Below, piece by piece: positions 1-12,064 of a stretch of 64,000 bases of DNA (within the stretch, counting starts at the first letter, position 1; every line of letters starts with the position of its first letter). The notes beneath the pieces are model-generated. The model did no database searches. It was not told the origin of the DNA and worked only from the letters and a program-made list of their open reading frames with translations. The stretch lies in contig JAKJXP020000001.1 in assembly GCA_022225965.2 (NCBI GenBank), positions 868,001-932,000 on the forward strand, in the 5' to 3' direction. Origin of the DNA: Diatrype stigma (Eukaryota; Ascomycota; Sordariomycetes; Xylariales; Diatrypaceae). A program made the translations under genes and the position numbers.

Positions 1-1021
1 ACATTTCTGCTGAAACTCGGCGCTATGCTTTTTGAACGTCGTGACAGCAAATAGGATAAACTCATCATCCTGGGCAACTTGGACGGACGAGCGCGGCACA
101 ACCATGGGTGACAGTGTTTCGTAGCTCTTTAAGAAGTCCTTTTTGAGGTTGGCGGGAACTGCAATGAGGTGTGTTTCGAGGTACTCGGAATCAGTTACTA
201 GGAGGGTCGGGTCGACGATCGGCGTAAGTGACTTGGTGGCCAAGTTACCCCTATGTTCCACCACAAGATATAAGTTAGTGGGAATGCGTACATCTCACGG
301 CGTGCTCTGATGCAAAGATCGGGTGGAAAGGGGCAGGCGAAAGTTTGGAGCGGGATGATCGTACGTTTGCTTCCTCTGCAAAGCGGTGAAGTTGGTCTTG
401 ACCTGGTTGTACTGGTTGAATTTGCCCTTGACATCGTTGTCGATAGTAACAAGCTCCTGCGATGCGAAACCTCCCGTGTTAGCGCCAGAATAGTAGGTAC
501 TTGGACAAGCTGAACTAAGCTGAATCAAGCCTGAGAATGCAGTACCTTTTGCAGCGTGTCGATCAGCTCGCCGATAGGTTTGTCGGCTCTGTAGCGGACT
601 TTGTTCCAGGAGAAAGTACGGAGGTATTGATCGGTGGGCTCTGCGAGAAGAAAGGTCATCAGCGACGTAAAGCCCAGGATAGTGGTAGTGTGCCAGGGGA
701 GCTTGTTAACAACGCACTGTCGTTCACGAACTGCTGCTTAGCAAGCTGCTCCTTGTCGTCATCGAGCAGGGTGCGCAGCGAATCCGCAACCTTGGCTACG
801 AGGCCCTCGCAGGCGGAGTCGAGCTTGCCTAGGTCGTCGGCCTGCTGCACGAGGGCATCCAAGGTCCCTATCTTGAAGTTGGGGACGGAGAACGGCAGGA
901 CAGTGCCATTGTCGGGACTTATGGTCGCCTTGAGGGCGTCGAGGGCCTCGTCCTTGTCGCCGGTGTCGAAGGTGCTCAGGGGCAGCGACAGGAGAGCGTA
1001 GGTGATCGTTTGAGGTGCCAT
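1..1021 (-). CDS. VMA5: V-type proton ATPase subunit C (partial, 3' end outside window)
   Basis: Peripheral-stalk subunit C of the vacuolar H+-ATPase, which joins V1 to V0 and controls reversible assembly. The start ATG is at 1021. I place exons at 1021-718, 640-546, 456-365 and 250-1, with the last running out of the window. Joined, they read as a subunit C: an N-terminal LLSLP strand, VPNFKIGTLDALV near residue 50, then WNKVRYRADKPIGELID, a QYNQVKTNF coiled segment and a VVPRSSVQVAQDDEF stretch, all in the order seen in yeast Vma5. Introns are short with GT-AG ends and phases agree across all three junctions. It is transcribed towards the left edge, and its promoter lies in 1022-1845. The C-terminal half is not visible. 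Identity is confident from motif order; exact splice sites are inferred. Confidence 0.9.
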
Positions 1022-1845
1022 TTGGCTGGCGTTGGCTCTCGGCTCGCAGCGGCAAACGCTTACTCGGGGGAGACGGAGGGTGAGGGGCGATTCGGAGGCG
1101 GAGGCAGACGATGTCTCGAAACGGTAGCTAGGTTGGAATAGACGCGGCTGGGAGAATAGCTATGGGTATGGGATTGACCATAGATATATGAGTATGTATC
1201 ATCGGCTATAGGCATGCGATGGAGAATGGCATTAGCTGGTAAGCTTCTAGATATCTAGAAGAGGAGCATGACGCAACAGAGACGGCGACAGCGGCAACGT
1301 AGGAAATAGCTCGCCAGGTAAGCAGATAGGGTCAGACCGTTGAAACTACCTACCTCCTATGTTTATTATAGATAGATGGATGTGTCGTATGTCGGTTTAG
1401 CCGCAGTTGTATCATAGAGAGAGGTACGAAGTATACGAAGTAGGTACATAACCTATGGTACATAACCTATAGCACCTGAGGTAACAATTCCAATTGGTAA
1501 AGGGCACCGGAGGTTTGGGAAAAGTGGAGATGGCTCCCCCAAGATTCCCCAAGCTCGAAATCAACGTCACTGGCAAACTAGCTGGACTACCGGTACAGGA
1601 CTTCCAACTGATACTACGAATGCAAACTTCATATACACATGAATAAACAAATAATTCTAGAAATAATTCTAGATATCTATCTTTTATTACCATGACTTAG
1701 TACGTAAACTGACAGTTGTACAACAATATACGAAAATACTGGCACGCTCACTAAAACGGAGATGGCAACAATATAATGAGGTCAACCATGGCGTACAAAT
1801 GCCGGGGCTTAAGTCTTGGTCAAATCAGTCAATAGATTGCCACCG
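1022..1845. other. Intergenic region between VMA5 and MAK21
   Basis: Promoter side of VMA5 and 3' flank of MAK21, both genes being on the minus strand. It holds AT-rich stretches, several TAGATATCTAGA-like palindromes and a 93-codon minus-strand open frame at 1412-1693 with no recognisable protein character. I see no gene here. Confidence 0.5.
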
Positions 1846-4800
1846 CTATAGCTCATCGTCTTGAGCAAGCATCTCAGCATAATCGTCGGCAGATGCAAAA
1901 GTGGGAAGGTTCTTCATCGCCTTCCTCTTTGCCCTCTTCTGTTGCGATTCCGACTTCTCCTCCCTTGCCTCCTCCACGGCCGGTTCAAGCTCTGCGCCAC
2001 CCTCGTCCTCATCGTCAGAGCTGATATCTGATTCGCCTAGGAAGTCCAGGCCTTCCTCCTCTTCCGAATCCTCCATGGCAGCCTTGAAGTCATCCTCGGA
2101 GTCATCAAGACCCATCAGATCATCAAATTCAGGATCGCTGTCCAAATCTCCCTGGACTTCTGGGTGGGAAGATACGAGAGCATTCCAAATGTCCTCCTCA
2201 TCAGCCTCGCCCTCCTCGTCATCCGACCCTGCCTTGGCATCCTTGGATTTCTGGGCACGTTCAGCTTGTCGGGGCTTGCCGATCTGGGCAAAGTACTCGT
2301 GGAAGAACACCTCATCTTTGGCGACGTCCTCGCTCTTCTTGTTCCAGAATGAAGATGTGTTCAAAGAAGCCCCATCCTTGGCTGAAGCTTTGTTCGAAAC
2401 TAATACATGACCTTGACCACCTGCAGCGACCGGCTGCATGATGGAGATGCCTCTACTCGAGTCGGCCGTCTTAGCATTACGATACACAAACTTATCTAAG
2501 AACGCAATGAGTGTGTGGTTGGCTAGCTCGGGCTTTTGTGTGGTCCTCCGCCCGGCGAGCAGGTTGGATGCATACACCTCTACAGATGGATGGAAATGCT
2601 TGAGGAAGGGTAACTATTGAAATTGGTCAGTCGATCAGCTGTATAGCTAGTTATCGGCGTACTCACCAGTTCCCACAAACAGCTGCGGTGCGCATTGCTG
2701 TATTCGGGATCTCTCTTCCGGCCGTCATACATAGACGGAGCGCGCGGATGCTGGGAATGGGGATCCGTGTTCTCAGGAGGGGCATCTGTCGCTCCAACGT
2801 CTTGCGCTACCTCCTCCCAGTCGTGCTCCTCGGGCTCAGTGAATAGTGTCTTCAGGTCCGGAAACACACCAGAAAGTTCAATTATGAGGAACAGGATGCC
2901 GCAGACAAACGAGGGCTGCTGCAGGTTCAAGATTTGCAGCATTCTCTTCACAAAAGCTTTGACGCGCCGAACATCTATATCAGCCTTCAAGCTGCGATAA
3001 AGTAGGTTCAAGTACAAGGCTTGTTTCGAGGATGTTGCTAGCCGTGGATCTAACAAAGACTCGTAAAGAGTACGATAGAACCGTTCTGTAGCAATTTGAC
3101 GGCTTGCCGACAACTGCTGGATCAACATAAGAGCTTGTATGCTAGTGTTGAAATTAGACGAATGTGTGATCCGGAAAAGAGTGTTTAAATGTGATTCGAC
3201 CCTGTAAACAATCAATTAGCATCCATCTTCTAAGGGGTCTCTCCATTGTATACGTACGTAGACTGGTCTGCCTTGGAAAATGGCAATGCCCGATTGATTC
3301 CAGTGAGTACGGCCGACACTAGCTTCTCGGTAGCTTCAAGATCCGCCGGAGGGGCGCCTGCTTTCTTCGCATCTTTGCCGTTGCTTTCGGGCTTCCCCCC
3401 TTGACGGCTCTTCTTTGCCTTGTTCTTGTCTTTGGGTCCGTGAGAAGAGGGCCCGTCAAGTTGATTCAGCTCCCCATTCTTGAGCAGCGCCACAAACAGA
3501 TTGAAGTAGATACGTAGAAGGCTCTCGGCGATCTCCGGTTCTTTGGTGCTCAGTATCGTCTGGTTCAAAGTATTGATGGTGTAGTACTTTGCGCGTACGT
3601 TCTGTCCAGGCCGAAACAGGACTTCCTGCTCCACTGTCTGTATGACTACCCTCTTCATGTTAGGATGCACATTAAGTAGCTGCAATAGGAGATATGATGC
3701 TCTCGATGCAATTTTGCGCTCCCGGTCGCCAAGCTTATTCACCAGAAGTCTCAAAAGGTTAGACTCCTGCTCCGGCTTATCCCGCAACAAGGCAAAGACT
3801 AGGTCAACAGCCTTCGTTCGAGCATACTCGACTTCATCATCACACCAAGTCTCAAGGGACTGGATCATCTTGAAATAAGAATCCTTTAGCCAGTCTTCGA
3901 ACACCCACGAAATCAGGTGCTCCTTGGTGATCTTGCCAGGTAATGGTTGGCCAACATTCCAGGACTTTACACGGTGATTTTGTAAAGTACCGACCAACCC
4001 GATCTGGGAAGAAAAGGGGTGCAGGCGACGGTCCGAGGGCAAGATCATGCCAGGGCCGAGAAGATCTACCAGTGCGGCTAAGGCAGACAAGGCTTGGTCG
4101 CGACTTCGCTTCGATGCGAACCCCATTAGACTCTCGAGGGCTTTAATGTTGTGCACAGGAGATTCCTGGATGGCCAGTGTTAAGGCAGATACTCTGTCGG
4201 ACATAGTTCCCGAGGACATGATAGTTGACATGAACTTGTGAGACGAGGAGGATGAAACGGTGGTTCTATAAGCGTCTCCGTCCTCGTCCAATATTGATTT
4301 AGCATAGGTTTTTAGGGCCGCTATGGCTGCCATGTATGGTGCCACATCATCAGAGGACGGTTTAGGTAGCGGATTCAGGGGAACAGCATGCCAGTCAGGA
4401 CGAGGTTCAAATGTCTACAATGGAAGCACGGTCAGTAGAATTTCGCGGTAATGCCCTAGTAATTAGGGGGGTGAGAGGCTTACTGACCGTCTTCCCTTTG
4501 AATAGGCTTCGAGGCCTATCGCTGAGGTCAGGGGCCGAAGCAGGCGCTTGGTCAGAACGGCTGTTATGATCAGCGCTATTGTCCCCGTCTACATCAGCTT
4601 CTTCTCGAGTCTCGTCCTCTTGTTCTTCTGATTCGGACTCGGCGGCCGCAAAGTCTGGAGCGACTTTCTCGAAACCGAGGCCTGCGGCAAACCGGGCCAA
4701 TTCGGCACGGAGCTTCGCATCCGCGTCCTTCCCGTTCCCAGCAACATCCTCTTCGTCTGAGTCAATGTCTTCAACGAGCCTCAGGTCCTCCTCGCTACCG

Positions 4801-5117
4801 CCCAGGGCTTTGATCTCGTCTAGAAGGACATTGATGTCTTGATCAACCGGCTTTTTCGTCTTGGCATCGGCGCTCGTCTTCTGAGGTTTGGTAGTGGCTG
4901 GCTTATCCTTGGATGCTTTGCCCTCGTTGCGACTGCGTTTTTGGGGAGGAGCTTTCAGGGGCTCGGCATCTCGATCGGTGGTCTGTTTGCGTTTCTTGTT
5001 ACTGTTCTCCTTTTTGCTTGCATTTCCGCCTATCTTGGACTGAGGTTCCGCAAGTTTATTGTCGATCTTGGCTGTTAGCTTCGACAGCGCAGCTTCATCA
5101 AAGGTTGCCATGGCCAT
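1846..5117 (-). CDS. MAK21: Ribosome biogenesis factor MAK21/NOC1 (CCAAT-binding factor domain)
   Basis: Nucleolar factor for early 60S pre-ribosome assembly and export, working with Noc2 in yeast. Four exons join in frame: 5117-4488, 4414-3258, 3201-2667 and 2613-1846, giving about 1029 residues against 1025 for yeast Mak21. The start (MAMATFDEAAL) is followed by a lysine-rich, acidic low-complexity N-terminus, then HEAT-like helices (LESLMGFASKRSRDQALSAL). The CBF domain spans exons 2-4, with the LNLLYRSLKADIDVRR and SFVCGILFLIIEL blocks, and the C-terminal tail is acidic and lysine-rich, as usual in the family. The first intron appears to use GTCAGT as donor: it keeps phase, while the better-looking GTAAGC 4 nt further downstream does not. 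It is divergently arranged with the prolyl-tRNA synthetase gene across 5118-5654. Confidence 0.93.
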
Positions 5118-5654
5118 TCGAAGAGGCCTGGTAAACAGAGGTGAAGGTCGGGCGTGTTATGTAGGGTATACAGGAACGGCGCGCATATATAGAAATAACA
5201 GTGAGTTGCGCGCAGTAGGTACCAACTTCAAGATCTTATCATGCGATGCAATGCTTAAACATGAACTTTTTTTATCGGGGTCAGCCTGAGAATCGATAAG
5301 ATAACGGCCATCAATTAGTTACCTAAAGTTAGGTACTGTAGGTTAGGTATTGTATTGTACCTGCCCCTGTAGGTACGCCATTGGTTAAGTGCCCCACCTA
5401 CCTAGGGAAAGTGGATGCTGTATTGTTCAATTATTGGAGGGGCATTGATGATCTGAACATTGAACAGCTTGAGGTCGACTAGGTACCTTTTCTCGCAGGG
5501 GTAATATGCAAGGCTACGGCTTTTCCAACATGCCGGATCTTTCATAGCGAACCTTGGAAGTCTCTATGATACGTGATACAACCAGGCAGATGGTATGATA
5601 TGATTCACTTAGCTACTATATACCCACCAGAGTTTACCCGTTAGTTTCTACTTC
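5118..5654. promoter_or_regulatory. Divergent promoter region of MAK21 and the prolyl-tRNA synthetase gene
   Basis: A 537-bp gap between two divergent housekeeping genes. It contains GTTAGGTA/TACCTAAA-type direct and inverted short repeats around 5320-5410 (TACCTAAAGTTAGGTACTG and similar) and no credible coding frame. Promoter function is inferred from position only. Confidence 0.45.
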
Positions 5655-7999
5655 ATGTGTCCGGCTTTAATGCATAGATTTTCCGGAAACAAGCTCAGCT
5701 ATGCTCTAGAAAAGATGGCATCGCTACCCAGTGCAAGACTCAAGCGTCTTGCCGCTCTGCGTCACATCAGGTCGGTAGGGCATCCAGCCTTACCCCTGAG
5801 CTCTACCAAACCCCTTACTCAGAACCAAGCCATTCATACCCTGCCAACTTCTGCCTCGCAACCCCATTTTACTAGGCTTTCCGCTTTTTGGCTTGCTAGT
5901 GGTGGGATCACCGCTACAGAAAATGAAGGTGCCATTCCCATCCCTATCCCATACATCGACTTACCTCTCGACTAACTGTATCTGCAGATACTCACGCCAA
6001 ATTGATTCGGGCGGGCTATCTTCGCCAGGTCAGTCACGGGCTTGCATCTTCCAAACTTAGTCTATTCGCATCGCAACTCTCTCTTACACGGCTTTTACAT
6101 AGTCACACACCGGCATATTTCACATGCTACCTTTAGGCCAGAGGGTACAGGAGAAGCTCGAAAGGTTGATCGATAAGCACATGGCTCAGCTTGGTATGTT
6201 CCTCACAGCCATTATATTGGATGTTATATTCCTGTGTTGCAAGCAAACGATGGGTGTCATGCTAAGTCAAACGAAGGCGCTTCTAAGGTCTCACTTTCTT
6301 CCATCTCGTCCCAGGCATTATGGGAACAAACAGGTCGATTGGATGGTTACGGCCCAGAGGTAGGAATCAAGCCAATGACAGTGTTAAGAGCTCTAGTCCT
6401 TACGTGAAATTTTCTCTGTAGTTGTTCAGGTTTTCCGATAGAAAGGATATGCCCTACCTACTCGCCCCGACACATGAGGAGGAAATCACGACCCTGGTGG
6501 CAAAATCGGTAAAATCATACAAAAGCCTACCATTGAGATTATATCAGATAGGTAAGCGCGATTTGGTGACCCCCACGAGCTTCTAGATCAGGGCTAAATG
6601 CAATCCAGGGCGAAAGTATCGCGATGAGATGCGTCCTCGCCACGGCATGTTGAGGTCCCGTGAGTTCATCATGAAAGACCTCTACACATTCGATTATTCG
6701 AACCAGCATGCTTTATCGACCTATGAGGAGGTCCGTGCTGCCTATTCTCGACTCTTTGATGAATTAAAATTACCATATCTAGTCGCCGAGGCCAGTTCCG
6801 GTGATATAGGGGGAGATCTCAGCCACGAGTATCACTTGCCCATTCCGGCGGGAGAAGATAACGTAATAAGCTGTAACACTTGTGAATATGTGGCTAACGA
6901 AGAGCTCGCCGTCTCACGCCTCAACGATTCCTGCCAGTCTGATGCTGTCTCGCAGGATCGTGGTCCTGTTGAGAATGACCGTCAGACCGCTCGTGTCTGG
7001 CGCGGCGTCTCCAAGGACAGATCAACTCTGATCAATGTTTGGTATCCTTCTTCCTCTCATGCACCCAATGGTCAAGAGGCATCAGAGCTTTCTGATGCGG
7101 ACCTCAACACCCATGCTATCAAATCCATCCTACCAGAGTTAGACTCAAGTTTGAGCGACTCGATACCTTTCTGGAGAACCACGCCCCAGTCACAGGAATC
7201 TGGGCGCCCGAAACAGATCGTTAATGTCATCGATCACAGACTTGGGAAGTCGTTTTCTGGTACACTCAATGCCAATAAATCGCAATTTCCATTAGTGCCT
7301 CGACAAAGTGATCTCGATCTATCAGCTATCTCTTGTCAATACATAGACTCTCTCAGCGATGGCAGTCCGGTGGACATCATCCGGATTCGCGATGGCGACG
7401 CATGTCCCCGGTGCAGCTCCGGGAGTCTCAGAGTTCAAAAGGCGGTCGAGCTTGGCCACACATTTCACCTTGGCACCCGGTACTCAGTACCCCTGAATGC
7501 CCACGTCCAGATTCCTGCGGCCCTCGCTGGAGATAACGTTGATGCATCTAGCGATAAGAAACTGGTGGCCGTGCCTATTCAGATGGGCTGCCACGGCATT
7601 GGCGTCTCCCGCATTATAAGTGCAGTCGCGAACCATCTAGCCGACAAAACAGGTCTCAACTGGCCCCGAGCCATCGCACCGTTCGAGGTTGTTGTCGTCC
7701 CAGGTAAAGGGTTCGAAGAGGATGCAGCGGCGGTCGCTAAATCGATAGCGGAAACTTGTCCTGGGCTCAATTCCACGTCCACGCAACCTATCGATATTGC
7801 GCTTGATGACCGTCCAGAGTCGCTTCCCTGGAGAATGAAGGATGCCGACTTGGTTGGATATCCTGTGACGATCATCTTAGGCCGGAAGTGGGAGTCTGAG
7901 CGCTTGTGCGAGGTTCAGTGCAGAAGACTTTCGACCAATTCGTACATCCCCCTAGGGGATTTACCTGTATATATCGATCAACTCCTCTCTCAGCTATAA
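5655..7999 (+). CDS. AIM10: Mitochondrial prolyl-tRNA synthetase (class II)
   Basis: Charges mitochondrial tRNA-Pro. Six exons: 5655-5928, 5988-6028, 6103-6193, 6277-6359, 6422-6551 and 6609-7999, giving 669 residues from the first ATG, or 649 if the ATG at 5715 ([12 protein letters not shown]) is used. I cannot choose between them; the latter leaves an Arg-rich mitochondrial targeting sequence. Bacterial-type ProRS landmarks appear in order: [15 protein letters not shown], the APTHEEE loop, motif 2 ([24 protein letters not shown]), an insertion domain, motif 3 ([10 protein letters not shown]) and the anticodon-binding domain ([12 protein letters not shown]). All junction phases agree. The second intron opens with GTCAGT, and translating through it would break the conserved RQ-SH block. 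Assignment is to the mitochondrial rather than cytosolic enzyme, because the cytosolic form is of the eukaryotic type. Confidence 0.93.
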
Positions 8000-8884
8000 A
8001 TTTGAATATAGCTAGCTCTTACACTTGTTTTGAGATTGTTCAGTAATCAGGATGCCATCTCCTTCCTACTGTAGGTATACATCTGTCCTCGTCAGGAAGA
8101 TCCTGTTATAGCAGACATGTCTAGACACCTGCTCTGCTTTATATTGCCTTAGCAAATCGACCTCACATAAGAGTATTTACTGGTGCTGTCTTCGGGGTCT
8201 GCCGCCAGGATATGTATGGTCTAGTAACAAATTCATCTTCCAGTCAGACGAGCACACCAAGTATCGGGATCTCTATCAATTAACCATAGACGAAAGTGCC
8301 AAGCAAATCTAAGTCTGATGAAAAATCCAGCCACTTCAGATATATGAGACTTATGTGCGACTTCATTCAGTGCCCACCGCTCTCAGCTTCGCTGAGTTTG
8401 CGTATATTAATTGTATGGACTAAAACATCAGACCCCCCGAAATACGAACTCCTTACACATGATGTTCATATTGGACTTGTCCTAGACTCCTAGAATGGTT
8501 ATTATCAATTCTCATGGGTGTGAGCTGTAAGGTTGGCGGTAACAAATGGTCGTGATGAGATCAACGCATACTTTGCCCCAAGTTACGCCTGAAGCACAGC
8601 CGTGGTCTCTTAGCTAACCTTGCAAGGATGGTAATATCTACCCAGTGGCTAGCTATTCTATGACTATGAAACACAAGGATAAGCTGGTAACAGATATTAT
8701 GATATGGGGCTTACATAGGCAACTTGTATGTTCAGCGTCCATCTTCGGCATATGCGGTTTCGAGCAGCATTAGACACCATTGCCAGGAGTAACTTTCGCC
8801 GACAGCATATACACGATAGCAACTTCAAAGCATGCCCATGTTAAGGATGCTCCTATTGGGGTTACACATTGGCCACACGGTTCA
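8000..8884. other. Convergent intergenic region, no gene seen
   Basis: Lies between the 3' ends of the plus-strand synthetase gene and the minus-strand HAL2-like gene. A 65-codon open frame at 8296-8493 has no family features. I see no RNA gene or repeat. Confidence 0.5.
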
Positions 8885-9970
8885 TCATAAGTCTCCCTCC
8901 ACTCGTTGTGAGATCACCTTGCTTACTGCCTTGGCAACATCATCAAAGCAATACGGCATCGCCGCAACCATGCCGAAATGATCTCTGCCCGACAACCTAC
9001 GGCCAAGCCCAAAGTCTATCGTTGCCCCATTGGTGTCCCTGATAATCCCACCGGCCTCTTCGAAGAGTAAATGCCCTCCCGCGTGGTCCCAAACGTGGGT
9101 ACAGCGATCCAAGGACTTAGGAATCCTGACCAGGGCATCCGTCGCCCCCAGGGCCAGTGAAACATATTTCATCTGCTGTGACCAAAGGACCGTAGAGGGC
9201 CACCTGGCTCCAAGACTCTCAGCAACTGCCTTATGTTCGGATTGCGACAGGGTCGTTCTGCCAATAGTCGCCTCGACAAAGTCGAGAGCTGAGAGGTCCT
9301 TCTTGATTCCCTGCTGCGTGACCTGCCGCGGCGCGCCTAGGCTGTTGGCATCCATCTTCTGCACGGACGTGCCTTGGCCCTTTACGGCAGATACGATTAC
9401 GCCGTAACCCTCGACGTCCACGTCGTCCTCATGAATCTTGTTCCCGACAGTTTCGAAGCTCAGGTTTGGGCAGCCGATGACGCCAATGTTCTGCACGCCA
9501 TCAACCAGCAAGCAAAGACAGACTGCGTACTGCTGGCCTTCCATGAAGGTTGCCGTGCCGTCGACCGGATCGAGCACCCACACCCTTCCATGGCGTGTGT
9601 TTTCACCCATGCCAAGATCAATCATGTCGAGCATAGCATCTAGCGTTTCTGAGGAAGCTAGTCTGTCGCCTTGGTGTTCCGCTCCGAGGGAAGCCGCACT
9701 CTGAACGATTTCCCATACTCGCTTCGCAAGATCGGGATCGTCTCTGAGCTTCCGTGCATCCTCCTCCCCGACGAACTTGTCATCTGGGTACACAGCATGG
9801 ATAGCACTGATTATCAGAGCCTGTGCGGCGAAATCAGCGATGGTCACCGGTGACGCATCAGCTTTTGTCTCTGCCGAAATACGGTTGTTCAGGGATCGCA
9901 GGACTTGTTTGGTGACAATGGATGCACGGTGCACTGCGCGTAGCGCAACTGACAAGTCCGCCGTGGCCAT
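8885..9970 (-). CDS. MET22: 3'(2'),5'-bisphosphate nucleotidase (HAL2/MET22 type)
   Basis: Mg-dependent, Li/Na-sensitive phosphatase that turns PAP into AMP and PAPS into APS, in sulfate assimilation and salt tolerance. Single exon of 361 residues, the family's usual length, with the start at 9970 (MATADLSVALRAV). Landmarks of the inositol-monophosphatase fold are all present: SPVTIADFAAQ near residue 40, the metal ligands in FVGEED near 70, DPVDGTATFMEGQQYAV near 140, and the C-terminal VWDHAGGHLLFEEAGG near 290. These supply the expected acidic ligands, so the enzyme looks intact. It sits outside the biosynthetic cluster and is a normal housekeeping neighbour. Confidence 0.95.
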   Translation of the reverse strand: MATADLSVALRAVHRASIVTKQVLRSLNNRISAETKADASPVTIADFAAQALIISAIHAVYPDDKFVGEEDARKLRDDPDLAKRVWEIVQSAASLGAEHQGDRLASSETLDAMLDMIDLGMGENTRHGRVWVLDPVDGTATFMEGQQYAVCLCLLVDGVQNIGVIGCPNLSFETVGNKIHEDDVDVEGYGVIVSAVKGQGTSVQKMDANSLGAPRQVTQQGIKKDLSALDFVEATIGRTTLSQSEHKAVAESLGARWPSTVLWSQQMKYVSLALGATDALVRIPKSLDRCTHVWDHAGGHLLFEEAGGIIRDTNGATIDFGLGRRLSGRDHFGMVAAMPYCFDDVAKAVSKVISQRVEGDL

Positions 9971-10585
9971 GGCGAGGGATGTGAGAAGTAAAACAGCGCA
10001 AAGATATAGATTTTCATTCCAGCTTCCGAGCTGCTATCAAGATACTCTCCAGCTTAAAATAGAGGCCCTTAAAGAAGGTATAGACCCCTGTGGTCCATTT
10101 GCGTCGTTTCTTCTAAAGGCGCTACCCCATCACATTAACTTGGATCATATGCGTAAAAAATCCGGCTTGGCCTGGCTTAACGTGGCTTGGCGTGGGGATT
10201 TTGTAAGTGGGGATCCAGGTGGTTTTTGGGGAGGCAAATGGGTAACCAGTGGTTATCCGTTATCCACCGCGTGCAATGGCCAACCATGGGGCGGATTTTC
10301 CGAGTGGATGGGTGGTGGCTCGGAAGCCTAAGCCATCCTGCACTCACACACTTAGTGACAAGATCCCAGGTTGAAGAACAGGGACTCTTTAGATGAGAGC
10401 CAAATATGTATTGGATCTTGTCATTCCTAATTGTCCGTAACCATATATTCCAGACTGTATGAAACACCCAGCTCGGCATGCAAAGTCTTGTATCACACAA
10501 CATTGATAACTACATTCGGTCTTCCTCCATTTTCATGAGACGAACTGCTTCGACAGAAGAACTTTCAAATACTAACTAATACACG
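9971..10585. other. Intergenic region upstream of the HAL2-like gene
   Basis: Promoter of the minus-strand HAL2-like gene and 3' flank of the membrane protein gene. It holds imperfect repeats of GGCTTGGC/GGCTTAACGTGGCTTGGC around 10166-10200. The open frames crossing it look non-coding. Confidence 0.45.
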
Positions 10586-11992
10586 TTACACTTCCTCTGT
10601 AGCTCTCACTCGAGTATCGTATGCAACTGAGTAGGTGTCGGATCGGTGGATATCACCAGAGCTCTTCATGGCTTGGTCTTCTGTGTTTGCAGGGCTCGCC
10701 ACAACAACACTTCCCTTTTCGTCAGCTGAAGGGCGGAGCTTGAGCGCCATCTCTAGGTTACGGTAGGAGCCCGGGCGATAGCTCGCGCCTTGCGATGACA
10801 GGTCCGAGCGGCTCCCCTTTCTGGTGACCTTTGTCACAATGCTAGAGAACGATGATCTCAGGCGCGAGAACGTTGGGAAATGAAGGTTAACGATCGGACG
10901 CAACGTCGGCATACAGCCCAGGATAATGACGAGGGAAAGTTCGATGCTGGTACAGAAAGACACTAGGCCAGCAGCAAAGTCGAAGGTCCCATCCCCCCCG
11001 GCAAACGGGGTCTGTGTGTCGCGATATAGGGGCTACATAGGAGAGCTTGGATTACATAACCAGGTGATCTGCACTTAGTGGCTTGGCATACTGTATATAG
11101 AGAGCTCTTCCGCTCCTTAGACTAGAGATCGCTTCTTTTCTTTTATATGACTAAATCTGGATCCGAATTCTTCCCTACCTGTGATCTTCTGAATGCGACA
11201 CTGTGTCAACAACATGCATGATATCACCAACTTTGCCAGTGACGCTCCGGCCGTGATGAGTGAGAGCCCGACAAGAATAACAAGTCCAACTTTACGACGA
11301 AGGGCCATGTTGAGCTTCCAAATGATTATTACTGGCCACAGAACGAAAGATATATCTGATACAAAATACAAAGCTGCAAAGAGAAACATTTAGCAGCATT
11401 CTAGGAGAGTGTGGGTACGACATGATTTACCTTGTAATACCAAGCCTGTGTACTGACTGATTTTTGGATCCCAACGTCTGGATGCCTGGATAGTTGTATC
11501 CCACGTGGCCTGGATAGGGTAGATTTGTGCCCAAGCGAATATAATAGCTAAGACGCCATTGATCACAACTAGGGTGGTGAAGCATATCGTGAAGTATTTG
11601 AATGCGTGCCGAATGTCGAAGAGGTGTACAAGGAGCATGCCAATAGATATGCGTGATAGCACGCCGACGAAGATACCGACGGTCTGGATGATCCAAAGCC
11701 ACTTCTGCAGCTGCACATTTTCAGCAGGGTAGAGGTTATAGTGGGCTTTTCCGAAGCCATAGGTATAAGCTTTCGTCTGGAAGGCCTGGTATACGAGGAG
11801 CAGAATGAAAGCCACAAGCATGAACCAGTCTTCCTTAAAGAAGGTTCTCACGAATTTCCTGCGTAGGTAGAACCTAAATCCCATAGAGACGATGCAGCCT
11901 GCTGTTAGCACCCATGTTATTCCCATCGTCAAAGGCCCGATGCCGAGGTCATTGGGGTTAACAGGCTCGCTTTGGACAGTAGCTGTCGACAT
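10586..11992 (-). CDS. Seven-helix fungal rhodopsin-domain integral membrane protein
   Basis: Member of the large fungal family of plasma-membrane proteins with a rhodopsin-like seven-helix domain (Pth11-related group); ligand and partners are unknown. Proposed exons are 11992-11431, 11373-11228 and 11032-10586, giving 384 residues. I chose the ATG at 11992 because it sits in CCACCATG; an in-frame ATG at 12064 would add 24 residues. Seven hydrophobic helices are visible, from LTMGITWVLTAGCIV through CTSIELSLVIILGCMPTLRP, the last being the family's usual ending before a Ser/Thr-rich cytoplasmic tail with SYRPGSYRNLEMA. The second intron is uncertain: the strong-looking GTAGGG donor at 11178 is out of phase with the acceptor, whereas GTGATA at 11227 keeps the frame. 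Confidence 0.8.
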
Positions 11993-12064
11993 GGTGGACT
12001 GAGGGCGAATGAAACAAGTGTGGAAAGGATTAGACGTAAGCCCAAGGGGGATACCAAATTGCAA

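Noticed and set aside
1412..1693. 93-codon minus-strand frame between VMA5 and MAK21
   Set aside because: Low-complexity AT-rich sequence with no recognisable protein features.
9030..9407. Long plus-strand frames opposite the HAL2-like gene
   Set aside because: Antisense shadows of a well-supported conserved gene.
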